Positions 1 through 5,017 are shown, counted from the first letter of the stretch. The stretch is DNA of 5,017 nucleotides from an uncultured Odoribacter sp. (GCA_905204385.1 CAJKZL010000279.1:1-5017); one strand, 5' to 3'. The notes: generated by a model not told the origin, from the letters alone. Program-made: numbers and translations.

Positions 1-33
1 AAGAACCAATCGTTACCAACCCGGATATTTCGA

Positions 34-918
34 CTAAATCATCCCGCTCCATTTATCCCGGATACGCGCGGCCAGGGGGTCACTTACCGGGGTCAACGGC
101 AGTCTGAGGCAATTCTGCCGGATAATACCGGCAGCGGTAAGTCCCGCCTTCACTCCGGCAGGATTTCCTTCCTCGAAAAGCAATTTACACAACTCCGAAA
201 GCTTGAGGTGAATTTGCCGGGCCGTTATGTAGTCACCTGCCTGAATCCGCCTCACCATTTCGGAACAAGGCCCCGGCAATAAATTAGCCATAACGGAAAT
301 CACCCCCTCAAAGCCCATCGCCATCAAGGGCAGCACAATGGCATCATCCCCCGATAACGCCGTAAAATTCGCCGGTTTTTGCCTCAGGATAGCCGTGGCC
401 TGTTCAAAATTACCGGAAGCTTCTTTCAATGCAGCGATCTTCGGACATTCGCAGGAAAGGCGGCTTATGGTCTCCGCCGACATATTCACTCCGGTCCTTC
501 CCGGTACATTGTATAAACACAAAGGCAACGGACTGACTCCGGCAATCGCTTTAAAATGCCGGTACAATCCCTCTTGGGTAGGTTTATTGTAAAAAGGAGT
601 GATACTCAAAATTCCCTGACATTCTTCCAGCCACCCGGCTTCCTGAATTTCCCGGATCACCTCTGCCGTATTGTTCCCTCCCATTCCGGCCATAATGGGA
701 AGACGTTTCCGGTTTGCTTCCGCCACCAATCCCACCACTTCGGCCTTTTCCTCCGCCGTCAGGGTAGCACTTTCGGCAGTCGTTCCCAATACAACCAGAA
801 AATCCACGCCTCCTTCAATCACATGTTCCACCAAACGGACCAACGATTCTCTGTCGATACTTAAATCTTCATTAAACGGCGTGACCAAGGCCACTCCTGT
901 TCCGGCAAATCTTTCCAT
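34..918 (-). CDS. dapA: 4-hydroxy-tetrahydrodipicolinate synthase DapA
   Basis: This cytoplasmic class I aldolase condenses pyruvate with aspartate semialdehyde, the first committed step to meso-diaminopimelate and lysine. The 294-residue protein has full family length and a complete TIM-barrel pattern. Visible catalytic residues are T46 and T47 in GTTAES (E. coli T44/T45), Y110 in TPFYNKP (Y107), Y136 and R141 in YNVPGRTG (Y133, R138) and the Schiff-base lysine K165 in ALKEASGN (K161). GTTAE instead of GTTGE is usual for Bacteroidota enzymes. The residue aligned with E. coli H56, which governs lysine feedback inhibition, is K58, so weak or absent inhibition is predicted. The ATG lies one base after the stop of the upstream gene, so the two are very likely co-transcribed and translationally coupled. 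The stop is TAG at 36-34. The remaining 33 bases to the window edge show no terminator, so the unit may continue. Confidence 0.98.
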   Translation of the reverse strand: MERFAGTGVALVTPFNEDLSIDRESLVRLVEHVIEGGVDFLVVLGTTAESATLTAEEKAEVVGLVAEANRKRLPIMAGMGGNNTAEVIREIQEAGWLEECQGILSITPFYNKPTQEGLYRHFKAIAGVSPLPLCLYNVPGRTGVNMSAETISRLSCECPKIAALKEASGNFEQATAILRQKPANFTALSGDDAIVLPLMAMGFEGVISVMANLLPGPCSEMVRRIQAGDYITARQIHLKLSELCKLLFEEGNPAGVKAGLTAAGIIRQNCLRLPLTPVSDPLAARIRDKWSGMI

Positions 919-919
919 G

Positions 920-1438
920 TCAGAATTTCTTTATTTCGGCTAATATTTTACTCAACTCATTCAAAAACAAATGGGGTTCTTCCACTCCCGCCACCCGGAT
1001 GTCGGCTATCCCACCCGCTTTTTTCCAACCGGCAATCAGATGGGCCCGGGAATTGGCAATAACATAATGGATAATGGGGGAAGCCGATCGATTCAAATCG
1101 ATCAACAGATCGTATTCACGGGCCAGGAGTTCTTGCAAGCGTTCATTGCGGATTTTTCCTCCAAACCTCAAATCGCCTCTGCATAGCCGTACTACTTCTT
1201 CCCCTTCGGTACATTCCACTCCATCCGGGACAAAACACAAACGATCGAAATGGATCCCCTCCCATCTTCCCCTCGATTCCTTGTCCCAGTTCGCATTCTT
1301 TCCATCTGTCGTCCAGAAGATCAATCCCGATTTCATCTCCTTTAAAGATTTATATTCCACCTCTCTGTCCCCCCGGATCTTTTTCTCCAAAGCTCTCTCC
1401 TTAAACCGATACAAGATGCTAGCGATGATCTTTTTCAT
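920..1438 (-). CDS. DUF6913-like conserved protein of unknown function, upstream of dapA
   Basis: This 172-residue protein has no assigned function. Residues 1-35 are strongly basic and probably helical (MKKIIASILYRFKERALEKK). No signal peptide is evident because the short hydrophobic run is broken by R11 and K13, so a cytoplasmic protein is likely. The most family-like part is residues 89-136: DLRFGGK, then YDLLIDLNRSASPIIHYVIANSRAHLIAG. This matches my recollection of DUF6913, a Bacteroidota family often found next to dapA; the assignment is from memory of the pattern and was not searched. No catalytic motif is recognisable. The ATG at 1438-1436 follows a -7 box by about 20 bases, and an A-rich start without Shine-Dalgarno sequence is normal here. 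Its TGA stop and the dapA ATG are separated by one base, so it is the first gene of a two-gene (or longer) unit. A role in the lysine/cell-wall branch is only suggested by position. Confidence 0.85.
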   Translation of the reverse strand: MKKIIASILYRFKERALEKKIRGDREVEYKSLKEMKSGLIFWTTDGKNANWDKESRGRWEGIHFDRLCFVPDGVECTEGEEVVRLCRGDLRFGGKIRNERLQELLAREYDLLIDLNRSASPIIHYVIANSRAHLIAGWKKAGGIADIRVAGVEEPHLFLNELSKILAEIKKF

Positions 1439-1458
1439 AACGTCGATTATTCTTTTGA

Positions 1459-1466
1459 CAAAAGTA
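1459..1466 (-). promoter_or_regulatory. Candidate -7 box for the DUF6913-dapA unit
   Basis: On the minus strand this reads TACTTTTG, a full match to the Bacteroidota -7 consensus TAnnTTTG. Transcription would start near 1452, leaving a leader of only about 13 bases before the ATG at 1438. No TTG or TTTG is visible at the expected 19-21 base distance upstream, so the -33 half is weak and the call rests on the -7 box and position. Confidence 0.5.
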
Positions 1467-1545
1467 ATAATAAAAAAAATATTCCGCCGGCTTTGTTAGA
1501 TCTTCTACAAAAAATCACTTTGCTTGAAAAAAAACAACAAAAAGC

Positions 1546-1576
1546 TTGCACGGAATATTTTTTGTACATATCTTTG
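1546..1576 (+). promoter_or_regulatory. Bacteroidota-type promoter of tRNA-Arg
   Basis: A -33 element TTG (1546-1548) and a -7 element TATCTTTG (1569-1576, exact TAnnTTTG match) are separated by 20 bases. This is the expected layout for the primary sigma factor of Bacteroidota. Transcription should begin near 1583, giving a 5' leader of roughly 16 bases that RNase P would remove before the tRNA starts at 1599. Confidence 0.75.
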
Positions 1577-1598
1577 CACCGCTTTAGAGATAAGACAC

Positions 1599-1674
1599 GG
1601 ACTCGTAGCTTAATGGATAGAGCACTTGGTTACGGCCCAAGAGGTTGTGGGTTCGACTCCCGCCGAGTTCACCA
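1599..1674 (+). tRNA. tRNA-Arg (anticodon ACG)
   Basis: A complete 76-base cloverleaf including an encoded CCA. The acceptor stem is GGACTCG (1599-1605) with CGAGTTC (1664-1670), containing one G-U pair at the second position. The anticodon stem is CTTGG (1625-1629) with CCAAG (1637-1641), enclosing the 7-base loop TTACGGC with anticodon ACG at 1632-1634. The T stem is GTGGG (1647-1651) with CCCGC (1659-1663), enclosing TTCGACT. The discriminator base is A1671 and the CCA is 1672-1674. The D arm carries TTAATGGATAGAGC. ACG reads CGN arginine codons, usually after A34-to-inosine editing by TadA. The gene has its own promoter and its own terminator, so it is a monocistronic unit. Confidence 0.98.
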
Positions 1675-1710
1675 GAGGGATTGAAAATCTGATTTTCAAT
1701 CCCTCTTTTT
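1675..1710 (+). terminator. Rho-independent terminator of tRNA-Arg
   Basis: The stem GAGGGATTGAAAA (1675-1687) pairs perfectly with TTTTCAATCCCTC (1693-1705) around the five-base loop TCTGA, followed by TTTTT (1706-1710). The stem begins on the very next base after the tRNA CCA, so the primary 3' trailer consists of nothing but the terminator hairpin. The T-run is also the outer end of the next palindrome. Confidence 0.93.
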
Positions 1711-1777
1711 ATCAAGGGGATGGTTCCTTCGGTTGGTTTTGAAGAATCAACCGAAGGAACCGTCCCCTTGATAAAAA
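1706..1777. repeat. Long imperfect palindrome (33-bp stem), REP/MITE-like
   Basis: Bases 1706-1738 pair with 1745-1777 around the loop TTGAAG. Of 33 pairs, 31 are Watson-Crick and two are wobble as plus-strand RNA (T1721-G1762 and G1736-T1747). The core reads ATCAAGGGGA, then GGTTCCTTCGGTTG, with its complement AACCGAAGGAACC, then TCCCCTTGAT. It is richer in GC than the AT-rich DNA that follows. Neither strand has a T-run after the stem (A-runs follow on both), so it is not a standard terminator. Long hairpins with a GGGGACGGTTCC-type core occur near IS200-like/REP-associated transposases in other bacteria; that comparison is from memory. Alternatives are a transcript-stabilising 3' hairpin or a remnant of a miniature element. 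The hairpin itself is certain, its origin is not. Confidence 0.8.
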
Positions 1778-1880
1778 AAGAAAAAAGAAAGGCGAGAGTG
1801 CAACTAAAATTTTTAATAAACTTGCCTGAATTTCCTGATTTTCCTTAAATATTGTAGTAAAACACCAGAAAGGCATCTCT

Positions 1881-1894
1881 TAAAGCCTTAAAAA
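1881..1894 (+). repeat. 14-base direct repeat, copy 1
   Basis: The sequence TAAAGCCTTAAAAA is identical to the copy at 2210-2223. Together with AAGGC at 1870-1874 it can also form a weak five-base hairpin (AAGGC/GCCTT) with a 10-base loop. Given the AT-rich context, chance duplication is possible. Confidence 0.45.
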
Positions 1895-2209
1895 TTTGTT
1901 CAGGACCTCTATCATTAATTTATTTTATAAGATCAAATCTTTACAAGAGAGGATAAACCTAAGTTTATCTTGAATTTATATAAACCAAAAATAGATTAAA
2001 CATTACTCTCCTTATAAAAAATCCTCCTAATAACATTCAACCTATTTTCATCCATTTTATAGTACAATATTTATTGTTTAAGTCTGCCTTACGGAATTTT
2101 TAAATTTTATAAAAGCCTTCTTTTTTTCTTTAAACGGGCCACTCTCTGTCAAAGTATTCATTTTCACTTAAATTGACAAAAAAATCACATCGCTTGAAGT
2201 CACTTCTGA

Positions 2210-2223
2210 TAAAGCCTTAAAAA
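2210..2223 (+). repeat. 14-base direct repeat, copy 2
   Basis: Identical to 1881-1894, 329 bases further on and about 100 bases before the first fimbrial start codon. It could be a binding site for the same regulator, the ends of an old insertion or deletion, or coincidence. Confidence 0.45.
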
Positions 2224-2248
2224 ACAAAAAAGCCTATAACATCCATTC

Positions 2249-2274
2249 AATGTGATCGTTAGACATGACACATT
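2249..2274. promoter_or_regulatory. Imperfect dyad upstream of the fimbrial operon, possible operator
   Basis: AATGTG (2249-2254) is the inverted complement of CACATT (2269-2274). Allowing one bulged base extends the match by TC/GA, giving eight pairs. The dyad sits 45 bases before the ATG at 2320, the usual place for a regulator site. No T-run follows it, so it is not a terminator. Its regulatory role is a guess from position and symmetry. Confidence 0.3.
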
Positions 2275-2319
2275 CGGATACATAGAAATAAAAAATTTCA
2301 ACCTATTAAATTTTAATTC

Positions 2320-2874
2320 ATGAAGAGGCTCTGTATTTTATTCATAGTCATCTTAGCGACGGTGGTCACCGCCTTCAGCCAGAAAATAGCGGTAAAATCC
2401 AACTTGCTGTACGATGCCACCACGACCTTAAACGCCGGTTTTGAATTCGGACTGGGGCAAAAAACGACCCTGGACATTTCGGGGAACTACAATCCCTGGA
2501 AATTCAGAAATTACCGGTTGAAGCACTGGCTGATACAACCGGAGATCCGGTACTGGTTCTGCGAACGTTTTAACGGCCACTTTCTGGGGCTTCACGGACA
2601 TTATGCCCAATACAATGTCGGTGGTTTGTTTTTCAACGACAACATCAAACACAACCGATATCAGGGCCATCTCTATGGCGGTGGAATCTCCTACGGTTAT
2701 CAGTGGATCCTCAACAACCGCTGGAATCTGGAAGCAACCCTGGGGATCGGTTATGCCCGTATTAAATATGATAAATATCCCATTGCCGATTGTGGGGAAA
2801 AAATAAAATCAGGACACCGCAATTACTGGGGTCCCACCAAGGCAGGCGTAACTATAGTGTACATTATCAAATAG
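2320..2874 (+). CDS. DUF3575 family protein, predicted small outer-membrane beta-barrel of a fimbrial operon
   Basis: A 184-residue exported protein. Residues 1-20 form a signal peptide (basic MKR, hydrophobic CILFIVILATVVTA, likely cut after S20 in AFS-QK). The mature part starts with the family-typical KSNLLYDATTTLNAGFEF (26-43). It then alternates short amphipathic beta-strands with aromatic girdle residues: NPWKF (58-62), HWLIQPEIRYWF (69-80), GHFLGLHGHY (86-95), LYGGGISYGYQW (118-129) and the closing strand WGPTKAGVTIVYII (170-183). This pattern fits an eight-stranded-size outer-membrane barrel, which is inferred. DUF3575 genes are recurrent first partners of DUF3868 and fimbrillin genes in Bacteroidales, and the next gene starts nine bases downstream. 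The likely role is an outer-membrane partner for pilus assembly or anchoring; no function is established to my knowledge. The ATG is the only start giving an intact signal peptide. Confidence 0.9.
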   Translation: MKRLCILFIVILATVVTAFSQKIAVKSNLLYDATTTLNAGFEFGLGQKTTLDISGNYNPWKFRNYRLKHWLIQPEIRYWFCERFNGHFLGLHGHYAQYNVGGLFFNDNIKHNRYQGHLYGGGISYGYQWILNNRWNLEATLGIGYARIKYDKYPIADCGEKIKSGHRNYWGPTKAGVTIVYIIK

Positions 2875-2883
2875 TCAGAAGTC

Positions 2884-4314
2884 ATGAAAAAGATATTCTA
2901 TTTACTCGTGGTATTAATTTGCTTCATTGCTCTCCCGGGAATTGCCGGACACAAAAATTCCGGCCGGATTAGCCTGTTGGAGGCCAAAACCCAAAAATAC
3001 GGAAATGAACTGCAAGTGGAATTTGCCTTCGACTATAGCGGACTTTCCGTTGCCAGCAACGATCAAGTGTTGCTTCAACCTGTAATTATCGGCAATTCGG
3101 ACACTTTACGCATGCCTTATCTGCTTTTTCCGGGTAAGACCCGCAGCAAAGCGAACTCACGTAAAATCAGGCTATACGGACCTGACGGCACTTTATTCCC
3201 GGATCCTTATGCCACGCTCTATCCTACAGGTCAACCGACCGACCGGTTTACCTACCGTCGGACCCTGCCCTTAGCCAACTGGATGTATGGCGCTCGTATA
3301 GAACTGTGGCAGGATATTTACGGTTGTGCCGATTGCCATCAGGTGGTGGCCCACATCCCTTTAAACCACATCGCCAATCCCCCCGTCGTTGCATTCCTCA
3401 CCCCCCTGCCCGACACCTTGCGGGAAGAACGGCTCGACCTATATGTGGATTTTCCCTGGGACCAGTCGGTCATTCATTCGGACTTCCGCAACAATGCCGT
3501 GGAACTGGAAAAAATCAACCGCTCCATGCAGCGCATCTCTCAGACTCCCGGTGGGCGTGTACAACAGATAGCCTTGACCGGATACGCTTCTCCCGAAGGT
3601 AAATACGACTATAATAAACGACTGGCAGCCAGACGGGTAGGGGCAGTCAGAAACTATCTCCGTTCGAACTACCCTGTAGATCATGTCATATTCGTACTCG
3701 ATACCGTACCCGAAGATTGGGAAGGGGTTAAAAACTGGGTTCTCCAGTCGGGCATTCCTTACCGCAACGAAGTCGCCGATATCATCGACCGCGTAGCCGA
3801 TCCCGATGCCCGCGACCAGTACATACGCCGACTGGACAACAATACGACCTACAACCGCATACTACGCGAAGCTTATCCTCCTTTACGGAGAGTGGAATAT
3901 CGGGTTCACTACCATGCAGACCCTTTCAGTCCGGAACAAAGTTACCGAATCTATCAAAACGAGCCCGGCCGGTTGTCTCCTTATGAACTGTATATGCTGG
4001 CCGACACTTATGCCAAAGGATCGGATCAATTCGACGATATCATCCTTACCACCGCCCGGCTGTATCCTAAAAACCCGGCTGCACTGAACAATGCCGCTTG
4101 CCTATGCCTGCAAAAAGAGGATTTGACAGGTGCCCGCGAATACCTGTTACAATGTGAAGATTCGCCCCAGAAAACCAACAACCAGGGAATACTTTACATG
4201 CTCGAAGGCAACTTTGACAATGCCTACCGATGTTTCCGGGAAGCCAGCCAAGACGGATGTCAGGAAGCCCTTCTCAACCAGCATAACCTCGAAAGAACTC
4301 AGCTACAACAATAA
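2884..4314 (+). CDS. DUF3868 / OmpA-like / TPR-like secreted protein of a fimbrial operon
   Basis: A 476-residue exported protein. Residues 1-21 are a signal peptide, likely cut at GIA-G. Residues 25-165 match the DUF3868 N-terminal beta domain, with RISLLEAKTQKYGNELQVEF at its start and a CxxC pair (C148, C151 in YGCADC). Residues 185-345 form an OmpA-C-like domain: DLYVDFPWDQSVIHSDF (185-201), LTGYASPEG (231-239), NKRLAARRVGAVRNYL (244-259) and a final strand RRVEYRVHY (335-343). The Asp of the usual GHTDxxG peptidoglycan motif is replaced by S236 while R251 of the LSxxRA segment is kept. Residues 364-460 contain TPR-like helix pairs (YPKNPAALNNAACL, then LEGNFDNAYRCFREA). The protein probably acts in the periplasm with the DUF3575 barrel to tether or assemble the pilus; this role is inferred. 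It is nine bases from the preceding gene and 26 from the fimbrillin, consistent with one operon. Confidence 0.92.
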   Translation: MKKIFYLLVVLICFIALPGIAGHKNSGRISLLEAKTQKYGNELQVEFAFDYSGLSVASNDQVLLQPVIIGNSDTLRMPYLLFPGKTRSKANSRKIRLYGPDGTLFPDPYATLYPTGQPTDRFTYRRTLPLANWMYGARIELWQDIYGCADCHQVVAHIPLNHIANPPVVAFLTPLPDTLREERLDLYVDFPWDQSVIHSDFRNNAVELEKINRSMQRISQTPGGRVQQIALTGYASPEGKYDYNKRLAARRVGAVRNYLRSNYPVDHVIFVLDTVPEDWEGVKNWVLQSGIPYRNEVADIIDRVADPDARDQYIRRLDNNTTYNRILREAYPPLRRVEYRVHYHADPFSPEQSYRIYQNEPGRLSPYELYMLADTYAKGSDQFDDIILTTARLYPKNPAALNNAACLCLQKEDLTGAREYLLQCEDSPQKTNNQGILYMLEGNFDNAYRCFREASQDGCQEALLNQHNLERTQLQQ

Positions 4315-4340
4315 ATTAACCAACCTTAAAACCAAAAAAA

Positions 4341-5017
4341 ATGAAAAAAAACAAATTCAACGTTTTGCTGATGATGGCTATTCTCGCCTGTTCAGCATGT
4401 AGTCAAAATGAGGTAGATCCGATAGACAACACAGGCAATGCCCCCGATCTGCCTTCAGAAAAAGCTACGGTGTACTTTAAGATGAACACCACGGCCTTCA
4501 AATCGGCAGCCCAAACCCGCGCCGGTCAGACTTACGATGCCGCTGATCTCCGGATCTTAGCTTTCCGTCAAAACAACGGAAACTATCTTTACATCGGAGA
4601 TGTCGACAAAGCAAAGATCAATTTTGACGGAAAAGCTTTTACAGGTAGCGCACAGTTGCCGGTAGGAAACTACAAATTCATTCCGGCCTATGGAGTGCCC
4701 GAAACGGCCGATGCCAACGTTTCTTTCAGTAATCTCGATTTCACCACTCCTTATTCCGATAATCTGAGCGTCGACCATCTGGAGAACGGCGTGTTGCCCG
4801 CTATCTTCTTACAAAAAGAAGACGTTGTAGTGAAAGATTATAATCTGGGGATCGATTCCAAAGAAGAGAAAACAAAAGTAGCATTGGAGCTGACCCGGGC
4901 CGTTGCCAGACTCGACATCCAGTTTGTTCAAGGCGAAAAGAATAACGGGCAGTGCGAAGCAGTTGCAGGTCCCGTTTTCGGCACCAAACCCGCCCTGGCC
5001 CAATTAACACTCAATTT
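4341..5017 (+). CDS. FimA/Mfa1-like fimbrillin lipoprotein, 3' end beyond the window
   Basis: The open frame runs from the ATG at 4341 to the window edge (225 complete residues, no stop). Residues 1-16 are a lipoprotein signal peptide with two possible lipidated cysteines, C17 (ILAC) and C20 (CSAC). A flexible, acidic stretch (23-40) precedes strand ATVYFKMNT (42-50). The sequence SAAQTRAGQTYDA (55-67) then offers R60 as an Arg-gingipain-type cleavage site, as in Porphyromonas FimA and Mfa1. The fimbrillin-like strands DLRILAFRQ (69-77), FTGSAQLPVGNYKFIPAYG (100-118) and LTRAVARLDIQF (174-185) follow. In this class the lipoprotein reaches the cell surface, is trimmed at the arginine and polymerises by donor-strand exchange. 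Whether this copy is the stalk, anchor or tip subunit cannot be told without the C-terminus. It is the third gene of the run starting at 2320. The A-rich bases before the ATG are typical of Bacteroidota starts. Confidence 0.88.
   Translation, partial: MKKNKFNVLLMMAILACSACSQNEVDPIDNTGNAPDLPSEKATVYFKMNTTAFKSAAQTRAGQTYDAADLRILAFRQNNGNYLYIGDVDKAKINFDGKAFTGSAQLPVGNYKFIPAYGVPETADANVSFSNLDFTTPYSDNLSVDHLENGVLPAIFLQKEDVVVKDYNLGIDSKEEKTKVALELTRAVARLDIQFVQGEKNNGQCEAVAGPVFGTKPALAQLTLN

Larger units (their letters stand above)
1778..2319. other. AT-rich intergenic region upstream of the fimbrial genes, no gene seen
   Basis: About 540 bases with stops in all frames at short distance and no RNA gene that I recognise. 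It contains a 14-base direct repeat (1881-1894 and 2210-2223), a small hairpin GATAAAC/GTTTATC (1952-1958 with 1963-1969, loop CTAA), a TGTCAA/TTGACA inverted pair (2147-2152, 2173-2178) and an imperfect dyad at 2249-2274. The fimbrial operon promoter must lie here, but no plus-strand TAnnTTTG box was found. Control may therefore depend on an alternative sigma factor, an activator, or a degenerate promoter. A long leader is typical of regulated surface-structure loci, though nothing here proves it. Confidence 0.6.

Noticed and set aside
1074..1499. 141-codon plus-strand open frame antisense to the DUF6913-like gene
   Set aside because: It overlaps almost completely with the well-supported minus-strand gene and its peptide is Ser/Arg/Pro-rich, as expected for a shadow frame.
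1599..1674. tRNA-Arg as the attachment site of an integrated island carrying the fimbrial genes
   Set aside because: No second copy of the tRNA 3' end and no integrase gene occurs in the window; such a boundary could lie beyond the right edge but nothing here supports it.
1493..1684. 63-codon plus-strand open frame across the tRNA region
   Set aside because: It runs through the tRNA promoter, the whole tRNA-Arg and into the terminator stem; the structure of the RNA gene explains the sequence and the peptide resembles nothing.
1986..1993. Minus-strand TAnnTTTG box (TATTTTTG) inside the AT-rich gap
   Set aside because: No -33 element at the right distance and no minus-strand gene or RNA downstream of it; expected by chance in such AT-rich DNA.
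1778..2319. Invertible (phase-variable) promoter segment upstream of the fimbrial operon
   Set aside because: I found only six- to eight-base inverted pairs (for example TGTCAA/TTGACA at 2147-2178) and no longer flanking inverted repeats or recombinase gene.
1778..2319. CRISPR array or insertion sequence in the gap
   Set aside because: There are no regularly spaced repeats and no transposase frame; only two isolated copies of a 14-mer.
4557..5010. Minus-strand open frames opposite the fimbrillin
   Set aside because: They are antisense to a convincing lipoprotein fimbrillin and show no domain or start context of their own.

Overview
The window looks like a chromosomal segment of a member of the Bacteroidales (Bacteroidota). 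The reasons are: a dapA of the GTTAE type preceded by a DUF6913-like gene, promoter boxes matching the Bacteroidota TAnnTTTG / TTG pattern, A-rich translation starts with no Shine-Dalgarno sequence, and a DUF3575 - DUF3868 - fimbrillin gene run, which is known essentially from this order. The genus cannot be fixed from this sequence.

Left part (1-1438, minus strand): a two-gene unit, a DUF6913-like gene followed after one base by dapA (4-hydroxy-tetrahydrodipicolinate synthase, first committed step of lysine/diaminopimelate synthesis). A -7 box lies just upstream of the first gene.

Middle (1439-1777): a divergent tRNA-Arg(ACG) with its own promoter and an encoded CCA. A rho-independent terminator starts on the first base after the CCA. 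A second, longer palindrome (33-bp stem) reuses the terminator T-run as one end of its own stem, so the two folds compete for those five bases. The second palindrome resembles a REP/MITE-like element and has no T-run of its own.

AT-rich gap (1778-2319): about 540 bp without a recognisable gene. It holds a 14-base direct repeat 329 bp apart, a small AT-rich hairpin and an imperfect 26-bp dyad shortly before the next start codon. No convincing consensus promoter was found in it.

Right part (2320-5017, plus strand): the start of a fimbrial (type V, FimA/Mfa1-like) operon. It begins with a small outer-membrane beta-barrel candidate (DUF3575). Next comes a secreted DUF3868 protein with an OmpA-like domain and TPR-like repeats. 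Last is a lipoprotein fimbrillin cut off by the window edge, carrying the arginine site at which this class of pilin is normally trimmed by an Arg-gingipain-like protease. The first two genes plausibly make an envelope module that anchors or assembles the pilus built from the third; this is inferred from gene order and domain content. Nothing in the window clearly represents a wholly new system. The least understood parts are the DUF3575/DUF3868 pair and the double hairpin behind the tRNA.
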